64,000 nt of DNA from Siphonodentalium dalli (GCA_032622095.1 CP136068.1:121837989-121901988); one strand, 5' to 3'; positions 19,799 to 31,996 are shown, numbered from the stretch's first letter. Notes: generated by a model not told the origin, from the sequence alone. Numbers and translations: made by a program.

Positions 19799-20240
19799 TA
19801 GGTCACCTCGCATATATAAGAGAATGCATTGGCCTCAAAAAAATTATAATTTTTTCTCACATTCTTAACATTTTTTATCATTTTTTTCTTACATTCTATA
19901 ACAATTTTTATCATTTTTTTTTCTTATATTCTTTAACAATTTTATTATTTTTTCACATTCTTGAACATTTTTATCAATTTTTATCATTTTTTCATACATT
20001 CTTTAACATTTTTTGTTATTTTTTATCATTATTTCTTACATTCTTTACAATTATTTATAATTTTTTTTTTTATTGTTTCTTACATTTTTTAACAATTATA
20101 AAAAATAATATGAAATTTCTTAGGCCAATGCATTCTCTTATATATGTGAGGCGACCTATGGTCGACTCGCATATATAAGGGAATGCATTGGCACAGGATT
20201 TTCGCAAACATTCAGGAAGCTCCAGTCATGGAAGGGTTAA
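19799..20240 (-). mobile_element. TTAA MITE, B-type right end with long T-rich spacer
   Basis: Starts inside a hairpin cassette (AGGTCACCTCGCATATATAA), then about 260 bp of TTTTTTAT/CATTCTTTAACA repeats, then a complete second cassette and a B-type end GGAAGCTCCAGTCATGGAAGGG with TTAA at 20237-20240. The cassette centres are of the GTCGAC type used by A and C, while the outer end is of the B type, so this copy is a hybrid. Confidence 0.75.
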
Positions 20241-20463
20241 AGATAGTTTATCTCTTTCCTGAACACTCTCTATTGATTCAGACGTTTAAAATAATACGTT
20301 TGAGTCAGAGAGATCAGTCAACAGTAACTTCTGCCACTAAAAAATAATTATGTTTTCCTAATACTTTCCCTCGTAAGGCCAATATAAATCCAGACCTATT
20401 TTTAGTCCCTTCCTCAATTCTTTTTTATATCCATAATTTTGATGTAAAATCTTTTTTGATACC

Positions 20464-20730
20464 TTAACACATCCATGACTGGAGCTTCCTGAATTTTTGC
20501 GAAAACCCTGTGCCAATGCATTCTCTTATATATATGAGTCTCCCATATGGAGCCTTGCATATATAAGAGAATACATTGGCCAAACAATATTTACCTGTAA
20601 CTTGTTTAAAGCAAGAGCATTCTATTATATATGTGAGGCTCCCTATGGAAGACTCACATATATAAGTTAAAAAAACTGGCCCAGGATCTTTAATGCTGCA
20701 CCAGCACAGCTCCCGTCATGAATGTGTTAA
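20464..20730 (+). mobile_element. Family B TTAA MITE
   Basis: TTAA at 20464-20467 and 20727-20730. Both cassettes are present, with decayed arms near 20665 (AAGTTAAAAAAACTGGCCC). Confidence 0.84.
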
Positions 20731-20756
20731 CAGTCAAATTATGTTTCAATGACTCA

Positions 20757-21136
20757 TTAACCCTTTACCCAACAAACCGGCCAAATAAAGCTTCAACAGC
20801 CTAAAATATCTTCGGTCTGTCTCAATAGAACCATACAAATATGGATATCATTGGAACCGGCTCCTTGACCACAGTGTGATAGTTACAGTTATACCCTGTG
20901 CCAATGCATTCTCTTATATATGCGAGTCGACCATAGGTCGCCTCGCATATATAAGAGAATGCATTGGCCTAAAAAAAATCTTTTTTTAACATTTTTTCTT
21001 ACATTCTTTAACAATTTTATAATTTTTAATGTGTTAAGCCAATGCATTCTCTTATATATGCGAGGCGACCTATGGTCGACTCGCATGTATAAGAGAATGC
21101 ATTGGCACAGGGCCCTTCTGTTGGGTAAAGGGTTAA
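20757..21136 (-). mobile_element. Family A TTAA MITE, copy 4, reverse
   Basis: TTAA at 20757-20760 and 21133-21136. It lacks one GGCCAAAACC repeat at the left end that copy 3 has. Both hairpin cassettes are intact apart from TCGCATGTATAAG in the last arm. Confidence 0.87.
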
Positions 21137-22109
21137 TCAGTCTATTTTTATAAAATAGGACAATCTAAATCAACTTGTATTATATAAGATAGGATACTGC
21201 TTCAATATCTTGACGATTTATGGTAGGAAAAATACAATATAAAAAATAAAATATGCCCTCCCACCTCATTTATCTGAAAAAGATGGATGTAAACACAAAT
21301 TTATTTATAAATTTTACTGTTTTTAGAACATTTTTAATGAAAATCTATCTTTTAAAAATTTCTTAGTGAAATGTATGTAACAATAGATTTCCCTCTGTGT
21401 TACGGGGACTGATAATGCAAATGTGTCTTTAAAAATGTTTCAAAGAAACTTCTGTTGCTGTTGTTATGGTCCTGGACACACAGCATTTCTAAAACCTTTA
21501 GCTCCACTAGGACCGTTTATCACATATCATATCATATTTGGAAATGATTATTTGTTCCAACGCATGCACGCAAAACCAAATTTAATACACAGTATATGAA
21601 CACACTTTTAATATATATGTAGTATATATGTACAGAAGGTGGTTCATAGAGTATATATAACACCTTACTCGGACATGGCTCATTCGATCTTCCAAATTTT
21701 GCCTACGTAATTTGGAAGGTGGTATATCAAAATAAAGATAGCTTAACAAATACAAAAAATTATCTGAAACATACTTGCCATGGTCACCACCATGGTCACT
21801 ACCATAATCCAGCTGTTTTAAATTTTTTGCACATAAGTGAAACAAAAGCTCTTTATTACTACAATATCAGAAATAGAATAACACGTAACGGTCTTTTCTG
21901 TTGAATGCCATGCACTTGGCTGTTGTTTGTTTTGGGACTCAAATACTGTGTTCAATGTTATATTTTTGGTGACTTCAATGCATTTTCTGGATCATATAAT
22001 GCCCGTAAAATGGTAGTTCAAGTATCTATCGACCTATTTCGATACTGGGAAAGTTTCAAATGTGAATATATCAGGTATATTTTGGAGTGCAAACCGCCAT
22101 GTGGCTCTA
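21137..22109. other. No gene recognised
   Basis: AT-rich sequence. Around 21680-21725 there is an imperfect inverted repeat, CATTCGATCTTCCAAATT / AATTTGGAAGGTGG. Short frames at 21582-22123 on both strands lack recognised motifs. Confidence 0.3.
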
Positions 22110-24165
22110 AAGATATATTATGATAAATTCAATTAAAACATAATAGGTCTTTATTATTAAAGATGTTATATCTACACAACAGACCACCATCTACAATTTC
22201 CATACATATATGGCAAACCACAGAAGTCCACAGTATATACCCGGTAGTATAATATTGTAGTTCATATTGTACAGAAACACTTACCCTATGAAAAGAATCA
22301 AATAACTGTTAAAGACATATTATATACTTGTTCGGGTGCGAGAAACTGGTAAGTTAGTATTCAGGTGCTATGCCAACTGGAGGAATGTAAAATTCTACTA
22401 ACATCACCGAAAATCTCAAGCAAATCCACCATACCACTCCATAGAAAACATTGTCTGAACTACGCTAAATTGTAAATATTTACTACTCGAATCGGGACGC
22501 TTCTATCAGTGACAAACTACCCAAAACGATTTCGCCATCGAGTGTCACTGCATTTAATTAATATATAAGAATGGCGGCGTGTGTTGTCAATTTAGATGTA
22601 ATATTTGTAAAAAATAACTACTTTGAACAAGATTATTCTCCATTTCTATTTGATCACCCTACCGGAGTGTTTCACATCACTTTAAATAATTAGTATCAGT
22701 GTTCTATAATACAAGAATATTAACATCAATATTATAAAGTCATAGCTAGAGCAAGAATCGCTATAATCTTTTAATTAAAATATAGGTCTAAATGTGTTTT
22801 ATGTACTCCATGAACCACAATCTAAAATTTCCAGATCTACATAGCAAATCAAATAATTATATAGTAAATAAAATTATAGTATAATAAAACATTTCATATT
22901 GTAAAGGTACACTTACCCTAAGAAAAAAAAAATCAAATAAATGTTAAGAAATATTTAAAGTATCACTGTTCTATAATACAATAATATTAGCATCAATATT
23001 AAGCCATAGAGCAAGAATCACAAGAAACACTCCTATCTTTTAATTAAAACATCAGAGGTGTATTGATGTTACATATACTTCATGAACTCCCATCTACATT
23101 TTCCAGATAGTACATAAAATCATAGTATAATAAAGCAGTTCATATTGTAAAGGTATCCCATGAAAAAGAATCAAATAAATGCTGACTGATAAGTATCACT
23201 TTTCTACTAGAAACACGATTATCTGCATCAATATCAAGCCAGAGAGCGAATCTGCTAGAATCACTTAATACCACGCAAACATAGATAGCAACTAATTTCA
23301 TTCATTTGTTGCATATATTCTATTGAGTATAAAAAGAGATGGTCCCATAAATGGCCGGATTTAGTGTACAGTCCCCCTTTAAAGTATCACTGTTCTATAA
23401 TACAAGAATATTAGCATCAATATTAAGCCATAGAGCAAGAATCACGAGAAACACTATTATATTTTAATTAAACTTAGAGGTCTATCGGTGTTGCATATAC
23501 TCAATGAACCATCATCAAAAATTTCCAGATAGTTTATAAAATCATAGTATAATAAAGCAGTTCATATTATTAAGGTACCCCATGAAAAAGAATCAAATAA
23601 ATGTTAACTAATAAGTATCACTTTTCTACTAGAAACACGATTATCTGCATCAATAATAAGCCATAGAACGCAAATCCGTTAAAATCACTTAATACCACGC
23701 AAACATAGATAGCAAGTAATTTCATTCATTTGTTGCATATATTCTGTTGAGTATAAAAGGATATGGTCCCATAAATGGCCGGATTTAGTGTACAGTATCT
23801 CTTTAAAGTATCACTATTCTATGACACAAGAATATTAGCATCAATATTAAGCCATAGAGCAAGAATCACAAGAAACACTATTATCTTTTAATTAAAACAT
23901 AATAAGTCTATACTAGTAATTGTTATATATACACCATGAACCCCCATCTGCAATTTCCAGATAATACATAAAATCATAGTATAAAAAATCAGTTCATATT
24001 GTAAAGGTAAACTTACCCATGAAAAAGAATCAAATAAATGTTAACTAATAAGTATCACTTTTCTACTAGAAACACGATTATCTGCATCAATATTAAGCCA
24101 TAAAGCGCAAATCCGCTAGAATCACTTAATACCACGCAAACATAGATAGCAACTGCTTTCTGAGA
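22110..24165 (+). repeat. Tandem array, about 424-434-bp unit, four to five copies
   Basis: AAAGTATCACTGTTCTATAA marks unit starts at 22957, 23391 and 23815 (434 and 424 bp apart), with a diverged start near 22692 and a further partial unit from about 22135. Each full unit contains CATCAATATTAAGCCATAGA, TTTCCAGATAGT, GCAGTTCATATTGTAAAGG and AATCAAATAAATGTTAA. It closes with GGTCCCATAAATGGCCGG..GTGTACAG, the right half of family I, ending at TTAA. Confidence 0.85.
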
Positions 24166-24605
24166 GCTCCTCTATAAAATAAATATGTCAAGTAAACACC
24201 GGCAGGTGTCATTAAAATTTGACGTTTGGATGGGAGTGGTCTAATTCACCTTATTGATGGATTTTATTGACGCCAGACAGATCTGTCTATACTCATCAAG
24301 AATCCAACACCAATGCTTACAGCTTACAGGAAACACTACACATCATTTAGTCAGCATGAGTTCAACCCCAATGCTTGGAGCCTACATGATACACTACATG
24401 AGTTTTTAGTCAGCAAGAATCTGCTTGCTGTCAAAATTATAGTACACAAGGTAGCTTTAATAGCTAGGTATTTCCCCCATAACACAACTTGAATATATTG
24501 AGTTTTAAAGGTATATTCTGGTCTCTGTGGCTAATTACCGGTATTTGAGAAGTTATTTCCTTTTCCAATTAGACCCCAGTACATCACTGTACATGTATTG
24601 AGATA

Positions 24606-25012
24606 TGGCTTAAGGAGAAGGTCAAGTGACCAATTTTGAATGGGCATTTCCATGCAAATCTCCACAGCAAAAGTTACAGAGTTGCAAATATTTCCGAGTG
24701 TGACTTTGTGCGGTATTGAAAACAATACACATTTATCTGGTGGGTCGGCTTGGAATTTGATCCATTAAAATGTTGATGTATTTATTTTTGAATTTTTTAT
24801 TGATTTTTCAAAACAAGGTCAAGTGTTGTTATTCCATAAAAAAAATTCTCAAAAATAAATTTTAGCCAAAAATATCTATTAAATGTTATGTCTGTTTAAT
24901 GATATGGCTGCATTAGTTCCCAGAAAACTTCTTCATATATAACTTTCGCTGTGGAGAGTTGCATGGAAATCCCCATTCAAAATTGGTCACTTGACCTCCT
25001 TCTTAAAGTGAG
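24606..25012. repeat. Foldback repeat with 75-bp inverted arms
   Basis: The left arm (about 24606-24680, CTTAAGGAGAAGGTCAAGTG, TTGAATGGGCATTTCCATGC) pairs with the right arm (about 24938-25012, GCATGGAAATCCCCATTCAA, CACTTGACCTCCTTCTTAA). The arms are about 90 percent complementary by eye and enclose about 260 bp. Target duplication not identified. Confidence 0.72.
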
Positions 25013-25183
25013 TCCATCCCCTTCAGCCCTAGTGTCGGCTTTCAGATGAGCTGAGGAAAGTGCCTGGGTCAAAATAAATTTTGTCCGCCAATGTTTAGCT
25101 AAGAGAGAAATTTCTGCAGGCATCATATTGGTGTCATCTTGTGGCAAGTCTGTAAACATAATATATTGTTGAAACTTGTACAT

Positions 25184-25385
25184 TTAACCCGTTCATGACA
25201 GGAGCTGGGCTGGTGCAGCATTAAAAACTGGCTTACAATGTTAAGGTAAATATTTTTAGGCCGATGTATTCCCTTATATATGCAAGGATCCTTATGGGAA
25301 ACTCGCATATATTACATGAATAAGATAATGCATTGGCACAGGGTTTTCGCAAAATTTCAGAAATCTCCAGTCATGGAACGGTTAA
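25184..25385 (-). mobile_element. Family B TTAA MITE, internally deleted, reverse
   Basis: TTAA at 25184-25187 and 25382-25385. Ends match B (GTTCATGACAGGAGCTGG, CTCCAGTCATGGAACGG). One hairpin cassette is missing, and the other has an ATTACATGAA insert near 25310. Confidence 0.8.
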
Positions 25386-25556
25386 AGTTCTCATATTGAC
25401 TAAATAATCATTTGATGATAAACACAAAAATTGTCAATTTTAAACCTAACCCATTCAAACAAGTCTTGTCATGATAATGAGCCAGGTTCCAGTTAAAACT
25501 AAAATTATTTATATATGTACATGTAGAGCACGCCGCAATGCAGATCCTAGACATTT

Positions 25557-25620
25557 AAACCCTTTCTATACGAAAGACTAATTGACGAGTAGTTCCCTTA
25601 CTAAAGTGAGATCATTTTGA
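25557..25620 (+). mobile_element. Family G fragment, left end only
   Basis: AAACCCTTTCTATACGAAAG then ATTGACGAGTAGTTCCC matches the start of G. No right half follows. Confidence 0.55.
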
Positions 25621-25888
25621 AGTTTAAAACCCTCAAATAACTTAGAATAATACGGAGTTTACTAGAATGTGCTATTTTTATTTTATCTAATTAACTATTG
25701 ACTTTATCTTTATAAAATGTTCTCATAAATTCGTCATTTATTTACAGTGAGATCTAATGACGACAATTTTATTTTGCGTTGAAATTCTAGTGACTAGTCC
25801 ATGCTATATTTCCACTAGCTCTTGAGCTATGAGCTATTCTGTCTGAACGATAAGCTGCTTTAAGTAAATGTATATACTAGTATTTATA

Positions 25889-26105
25889 TACAGTAATGCC
25901 CTAAGTAATCGAACTCTTAACCACAGCAGAATTATGGGTAACTTTTCAGGATTTAGTCGGAAATATGGCTTGTTGCCATTCATCGGAAAGCTCTCGGGGA
26001 GAGCTTTCCGATGAATGGCAACAAGCCATATTTCCGACTAAATCCTGAAAAGATACCCATAATTCTGCTGTGGTTAAGGAGTCGATTACTTAGGGCATTA
26101 CTGTA
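25889..26105. mobile_element. Family F palindromic TA MITE, well preserved
   Basis: TA at 25889-25890 and 26104-26105. The 213-bp interior is one of the best inverted repeats in the window, meeting at GCTCTCGGGGAGAGC near 25990-26004. Ends are CAGTAATGCCCTAAGTAATC and GATTACTTAGGGCATTACTG. Confidence 0.9.
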
Positions 26106-26287
26106 TGTATTGGAAATTTGATCTATATCTTCGTCATTTGTTAAATTTGAACATTGTTTTTATTTATTTAAAATTCTGAAATACATACATGTAGGATAGC
26201 AGCCAAGTTCCAAAAGAATATGAATCCTTCAGCACTTGTATTACTTTTCGTCATACTGTTGTCTACACATTTTCACTTCCAAATGAA

Positions 26288-26350
26288 TAATAGACCATTC
26301 CAATGTATATTTTTATAACTGAGTGGGAGAATCAATTTAATATAGAAAGC
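26288..26350 (+). mobile_element. Family G fragment, right end
   Basis: AATAGACCATTCCAATGTAT through TTTAATATAGAAAGCG matches the right end of G. The left part is absent or unrecognisable. Confidence 0.6.
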
Positions 26351-26655
26351 GATAAACAAGGGAAAATTTCCTACAATTTTCTAACCAAGGTAAATTCATG
26401 CTAATTAAGAGAACTCTGTTAAAGTATAAAGTTTCTGTCAACTTATTGTATATATAGTATATTTTCGATGATATAGAGGAACGCCAACAATTAATTTGAT
26501 GACAAAAATGCATCTGTTTCATATTTATTAGGCTAGTTTATAATTGTCAAAAGTCATTTCCAACAAAGTTTAGTTATTATCCTGTATATAGAAGACAACA
26601 TTAATGTAATATAATAATTTTTGTTTTTAAAATGTTGTTACATAGTAACTGGAGG

Positions 26656-27069
26656 TCTGGAACCCTGCCTGAGTTTAGTGTGCCTGTCATTTGCAGAATG
26701 AGTTCCACAGAGGGGGAATTTAGTGACGCTATCCTGCAGACCTCATTCTGCTTAGGCCCCATCTTCTCTGGAAAGTCTCTTTATCATAAAATTTCTATAG
26801 AAACTTCTTCACATAGATTCTATTTCTGTTTTAGTTAGTTTCTCTATATCCCCAAATTGGCAGACGACACATTGCATAATCAAAGTTCCCAATGGGTGTA
26901 CATCACAATATTCACCATTTGGGAACTTTAATATGAGTCTATATATGTCTCCCATAGCAGATGTGGCCATGTAGAATGAGGTTCCCAGAGGGATAGTGTC
27001 ACTAAATTCAGCCTCTGGGGACCTCATTCTGCAAATGACAGGCACATTAAACTGAGGCTTGTCTGAAAC
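26656..27069 (-). mobile_element. Family E long-form MITE with 7/8 TSD
   Basis: Element 26664-27061. Flanks are TCTGGAAC (26656-26663) and TCTGAAAC (27062-27069), seven of eight matching. Ends are CCTGCCTGAGTTTAGTG and AAACTGAGGCTTG. The first hairpin has lost its middle (CTATCCTGCAGACCTCATTC). Confidence 0.83.
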
Positions 27070-27467
27070 CCTGAACATATTTTTAAGCACACTAAATTAC
27101 CTGGAAAAGATTTTATGCAACGTTAAAATTCAAACCAGGTTTATCATTTCCTTTGGCAAAGCTTCATTTAGCAATAAAATATTGTCTTAAAGATCTTTCA
27201 ACACCTGGGGTGACGTTTGGTATAATATATAGACTGGCGTGGATATAATGACTAACATTAAACTTGAGTATTCTCTTTCAATGCTTGAGTAAATAATAAG
27301 GTCAAATAACTATTTTAAAGAGGGAACAATTCAAGTTGTTCTATCACCAAATCTAGCCTGGGGAAAATTTCACACCATAGGTGGAGAAAAACACAAAGAC
27401 AGTTACCCAAAAATAAAATCTCTCGAGCACTTATCACACTCAAAAGCCTTCTCGTTAACCCATAATG
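27070..27467. other. No feature recognised
   Basis: AT-rich unique sequence, no exon or repeat recognised. Confidence 0.3.
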
Positions 27468-27669
27468 TACAGTAATGCTCTAAATAATCGACTCCTTAAC
27501 CACAGCAGAATTATGGGTAACTTTTCAGGATTTAGTCGGAAATATGGCGGAAAGCTCTCGCCAAGAGCTTTCCGATGAATGGCAACAAGCCATATTTCTG
27601 ACTAAATCCTGAAAAGTTACCCATAATTATGTTGTGGTTAAGGAGTCGATTATTTAGAGCAATACTGTA
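27468..27669. mobile_element. Family F palindromic TA MITE
   Basis: TA at 27468-27469 and 27668-27669. Fifteen bases that normally read CTTGTTGCCATTCAT are missing from the left arm near 27546, so the hairpin is lopsided. Confidence 0.86.
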
Positions 27670-27839
27670 GAGTCGGTTTGAAGGAAATATATTTGAGGAT
27701 GTGATTTATGGGGTTACTCCATACCAATACCTCAAACATTGAAGGACATGGCTAGGGTCTCCATTGGGGGGGGGGGGGTCCACCTTGAAATTTCAAATTG
27801 CAACCCCTGCCACTTTGAACTTACCAGACAAATTATATT

Positions 27840-27965
27840 TGCACATGAGTGCAAATTCCAACAAAGAGAGCCATAACTACGGTGAAAACTGTTGAGCGGA
27901 ACCCAAATTTGAACTTGACCTGCATTTTGCGCCAATAAACCCAAATTCAAATTTCATTATATGGT
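27840..27965 (+). repeat. K-type module fragment
   Basis: GAGAGCCATAACTACGGTGA and GGAACCCAAATTTGAACTTG followed by CCTGCATTTTGCGCC match the K module. No element ends are seen. Confidence 0.55.
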
Positions 27966-27989
27966 TATATACTACATATAACAATATAA

Positions 27990-28096
27990 TACAGTAATGC
28001 TCTAATTAATCGACCTCTTAACCAAAGCAGAATTATGGGTAACTTTTCAGGATTTAGTCGGAAATATGGCTTGTTGCCATTCATCGGAAAGCTCTC
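27990..28096 (+). mobile_element. Family F half-element
   Basis: A complete left arm from TACAGTAATGCTCTAATTAA to GGAAAGCTCTCCCCG, then unrelated TATATAATAGG. The right arm is absent, so the copy broke at its dyad. Confidence 0.83.
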
Positions 28097-29212
28097 CCCG
28101 TATATAATAGGTCTTGATCTCTTGATAATGGCTAAAATTCATTCTATTCAGTTACGACAATATAAAGTTGTCATCCAGAAACCAAAAGCGTATCTTTAAC
28201 TGTACATATATAAAATAATGTTTAAAAAAAGTCGTGAGTTGACACAGAGTTTGTCGGAGTGTTAACATGGGAATTGTTGGATTGAAGACATTATGTTCAA
28301 AAATGAAAGGGATTGCTTCACACTATATGAGAACTTTTTATTAGATGTTTACTTTTATTCATGTTATTTGAGAATAACCCCGTGAGTAAACAGAGTATTA
28401 CACAGCCTCATGCAGTATGACAAGCTGCAATTTCAACAGTCAATGCAAAATCTTGTTTCCCATTGAAAAAGTCAATTTGACTCTTTTACAGTAGGTCCAC
28501 AAAGATGAACTCTGTTTATTGACATAATTCTGCCTATAGGGTGCTTGTGTTTTTGAGCTATAATCAACGCTGTCCCAATCATATTCATATAACTGTATGA
28601 CATTCCCCGGCAACGGGGGGCAGAATTTCCGGGACAAAAGGTTTCACCGCGGGGTGCTGGCATGCCCCGAGGGTGCAAAATTTAAACGTGGGCATAGCGG
28701 AACACAAATTTTAAAATGAAAAATTTATATTTTCGAAATAAATAAAGAAAAATAACTATAGAATGGAAATAGTGAATAACATCATTCCAAATGGCTTTGA
28801 ATGCCCCATAATGGGAAACATCCCTATCAAATTTGAAAGAGACCCAGTAACTTATGTGACTTAGATATTACGTGAATGGACCAAAATCGATATATGCAGA
28901 TTAACAAAGAAGGATAACTCTAGAATTTAAAATAAGAATGCCTTTATTTGGAACCCCTTGTGATAGTGAACATCCATACCAAATTTCATTGATATGAGAG
29001 AACCAGTACATGTAGCCGAATATCTGCTCAGCCATACTGATGGATGCACAGACACAAGCATGAAATTGAGTCAGGTTCATAGGTTCATAAGTTCATAGGT
29101 TGTTTGTTGATCTTATTATCTGAACATTTCCATCCAATAAATTGGAATCCTTCTGCTGCTATTATCTTTAAGAATGACTGTCGTCTGCTCATTTTTCCTG
29201 AACACCCATCCA
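28097..29212. other. No gene; GC-rich patch and degenerate K-type modules
   Basis: 28600-28680 is unusually GC-rich (CCCCGGCAACGGGGGGC, CACCGCGGGGTGCTGGC) in an AT-rich setting. 28720-29060 carries repeat-like phrases (AAAGAAAAATAACTATAGAA, ATACCAAATTTCATTGATAT) similar in style to K and M modules. No convincing exon. Confidence 0.35.
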
Positions 29213-29764
29213 CAAGCCTTGAAATTGTGTGTCTGTCATTTGCAGAATGAGGTCCCCCCGAGGGTGAAATTAGTGATGCTATCCCGCAAAGCAGGCTAGC
29301 ATCACCAAATTCACCCTCTGGGGACCTCATTCTGCTTAGGTATTCTGCTTCTGGAAAGTATATACATGTATAGTCTCATATTAACATTGCTTTTAGTAAC
29401 TTTTTCCCTTCTGTTCATATATCCCATAATTTGCAGAAGATAAAATGCATAATCAAGGTGACTAATGGATGAACATCACCAACTTCAACTGGGGAACTTC
29501 AATCTGATCCTAGGTCTCCCATAACAGTTGAGGTCTAAGAAGAATGCTCTGATAGGGAGCATCACATATATATAAGAGAATACATTGGCCTACCAATATT
29601 TACAAGGCTCCCTGTGGGAGATAAACTGATTATCTAAACATTTCCATGCAGGTCATGCAGAATGAGGTCCCCCCCCCCCCCAGGATGAATTTGGACTTAT
29701 TTGGTGATGCTAGCCCACTGTGTGTCCCATTCTGCAATTGTCCGGCACCATATTCTCATGCCTG
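29213..29764 (+). mobile_element. Family E long-form copy with embedded B and G fragments
   Basis: Left end CAAGCCTTGAAATTGTGTG. The interior is normal up to GGTCTAAGAAGAATGCTCTG, then has part of a B hairpin (TATAAGAGAATACATTGGCC, about 29545-29612) and a G-like phrase (GATTATCTAAACATTTCC). The second E hairpin follows a C tract. The ends show no matching duplication. Confidence 0.72.
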
Positions 29765-30509
29765 AACAGAAGACAGACCAACAGTCATAGAGTAATATGT
29801 TCAGCATAGCCATCTGCAGAATGCAGTGCAAATTTAATAAGTTCAGAAAGGCTTTGCCAACATGACATTACTTATAATCTTTTTATTAATCTAACATATA
29901 TCATTTCTAGCGTAACTTAAACTATCTTAATTATAGAACTTTAAAGTTTACAGAATGGCAGGCAAATTTAATTATTTCGCAAAAATCTCATAAATTTATT
30001 CAATGTTCCATTAAAACCACATCCAAGATATTACAGATGTCTTGCTGTACAATATGGAGGCATCCATATGCATTTTTGTTATTTATGGTTTCTTATTTTC
30101 AAGTACAAGGAAATAAAAATACTTCAAAGTGTGATGTCTCCCTTGACTTGAAGCATAAAACTGCAGCTCAAGTTTATCTTGGGCCATAATTAAAAGATTG
30201 TTAGTTTCCCCTCACATGCTGCCCCATTTTTTTGCCGCCAACTAAAAATTATATATTTTTTCACCAACAGCGAGACACAACATTCCAGTTCTTAGATTTT
30301 CATATTCCGCATTTTTTTTCAAACCTGCACAAAAATGGAATGGCAAATGGCATCTGATCGAAAGCAGTCTAAAATAGATCGAAGTGAACAAATGTTTCAA
30401 CAATCCTTTAGCAACTTTATGTTGCACAGTGGATATAACCACAACCTTACTATCATTTTATGTTGTCAGCTCACCCTTACTAAACTTTTACTTTATCTTG
30501 TTATCCTTG
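29765..30509. other. No gene recognised
   Basis: AT-rich sequence with no exon, RNA gene or lettered repeat that I can support. Confidence 0.3.
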
Positions 30510-30649
30510 TACAGTAAATGCTCTAAATAATCGACTCCTTAACCACAGCATAATTATGGGTAACTTTTCAGGATTTAGTCGGAAATATGGCTTATTGCCA
30601 TTCATCGGAAAGCTCTCATTGAGAGTCGACTAATTAGAGTGTTACTGTA
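30510..30649. mobile_element. Family F MITE, right arm mostly deleted
   Basis: TA at 30510-30511 and 30648-30649. The left arm is complete to AAAGCTCTCATTGAGAG, then jumps directly to TCGACTAATTAGAGTGTTAC, the outer right end. Confidence 0.82.
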
Positions 30650-30927
30650 TTCTATGTTTATGACAGACACCATTGTATTGATGATAGTTTCAATTAAATC
30701 ATCAATCAATCATCAATCAATCAAGGACAGTGTCAAAACAAATATTTTTATCAATAAAATATTCCAGTTATCGACAGAATTGGCATGGAAGGATAAAAAA
30801 GGCTCAAATGTGCTCAACTTCAAGTAGAGCTGAATGTGACCGAAATTCAAGCTTTCCAAAATTTGTTTTATGAAAATTTCAAAAAGTTTACCTACCTACC
30901 TGACCCCAAAATTAGTGGTCGGTCACA

Positions 30928-31045
30928 CCTGAGTTTAGTGTGCCTGTCATTTGCAGAGTGAGGTGAATTTAATGATGCTATCCCGCATAGCATCACTAAA
31001 TTCCTCATCTAGGGACCTCATTCTGCAAAATGACAAGACATACTA
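30928..31045 (+). mobile_element. Family E fragment next to an F insertion
   Basis: CCTGAGTTTAGTGTGCCTGT begins an E hairpin with a short centre, closing at CTCATTCTGCAAAATGAC. The normal final ends (TTTCAAGGCTTG) are missing because the F element starts at 31046. Confidence 0.72.
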
Positions 31046-31304
31046 TACAGTAATGCCCGAAGTAATCGACCCCTTAACCACAGCAGAATTATGGGTAACT
31101 TTTCAGGATTTAGTCGGAAATATGGCTTGTTGCCATTCATCGGAAAGCTCTCAGTGAGTACAGTAATTCCCTAAATAATCGACTCCTTAACCACACTGAG
31201 AGCTTTCTGATGAATGGCAACAAGCCATATTTCCGACTAAATCCTGAAAAGTTACCCATAATTCTGCTGTGGTTAAAGAGTCGATTACTTAGGGCATTAC
31301 TATA
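31046..31304. mobile_element. Family F MITE with an internal second end
   Basis: TA at 31046-31047 and 31303-31304. After the left arm a second copy of the left end (TACAGTAATTCCCTAAATAA, 31158-31195) is embedded before the right arm. This could be F inserted in F followed by deletion, or template switching. Confidence 0.8.
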
Positions 31305-31795
31305 CTACCGGTATGAGGTCAGTAGAAGGGAAACACAAAATCTTTTAAGGTTGGCCTTGGTGAGGTAATTCAAATGCTTTAATAACATCCTGACATCACA
31401 TATAATACAGCTCTGGTGTTTAAATTGTGATAAAACTGTCCATTAGACACAGGTGTTTAATGAAATTTAACCCAGTAGTACCATGGTTATAGACTGTCAA
31501 ATAACTACATTATAAAACTTAATGTACAGTCAAGTTTTTGGGTCATTGTGATAAGGTATTATCATAGAAATACCGGGCATATTTGAAGCGAATAATACCA
31601 TAATAATATCTTACCGGTGTATTGTGATAATATACAGGATTTAATTAGATATCTTATTGGTAAATTTCATAGGTAAATAAGAAGTTACCTCAGAGGGACC
31701 AGCCTATAGGTTTCAAATTGGGTGAAGTCACTTCTCCCTAATTGATTATTAAAGAGAAGTGGAATGGGAGAAGTCATAAGGGCTGAAGTTCAATT
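31305..31795. other. No feature recognised
   Basis: AT-rich sequence. GGGAGAAGTCACTTCTCCC-like phrases occur at 31720-31780 and again near 32160-32215, a weak local repeat. Confidence 0.35.
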
Positions 31796-31996
31796 TACAG
31801 TAATGTCCTAAATAATCGACCCCTAAACCACAGCAGTATTATGGGAAAATTTTCAGGATTTAGTCTGAAATATGGCTTGCTGCCATTCATCGGAAAGCTC
31901 TCGGTGAGAGCCATATTTCCAACTAAATCCTGAAAAATTTCCCATAATTCTGCTGTGGTTAAAGGTAAAGGGTCATATACTTCGGGCATTACTGTA
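31796..31996. mobile_element. Family F MITE
   Basis: TA at 31796-31797 and 31995-31996. Part of the right arm (TTTCCGATGAATGGCAAC) is deleted, and an extra AAAGGTAAAGGGTCA replaces the usual GGTTAAGGAGTCGA segment. Confidence 0.83.

Noticed and set aside
22110-24165. CRISPR-like or rDNA spacer array
   Set aside because: The unit is about 424 bp with no rRNA sequence nearby and no spacer pattern.
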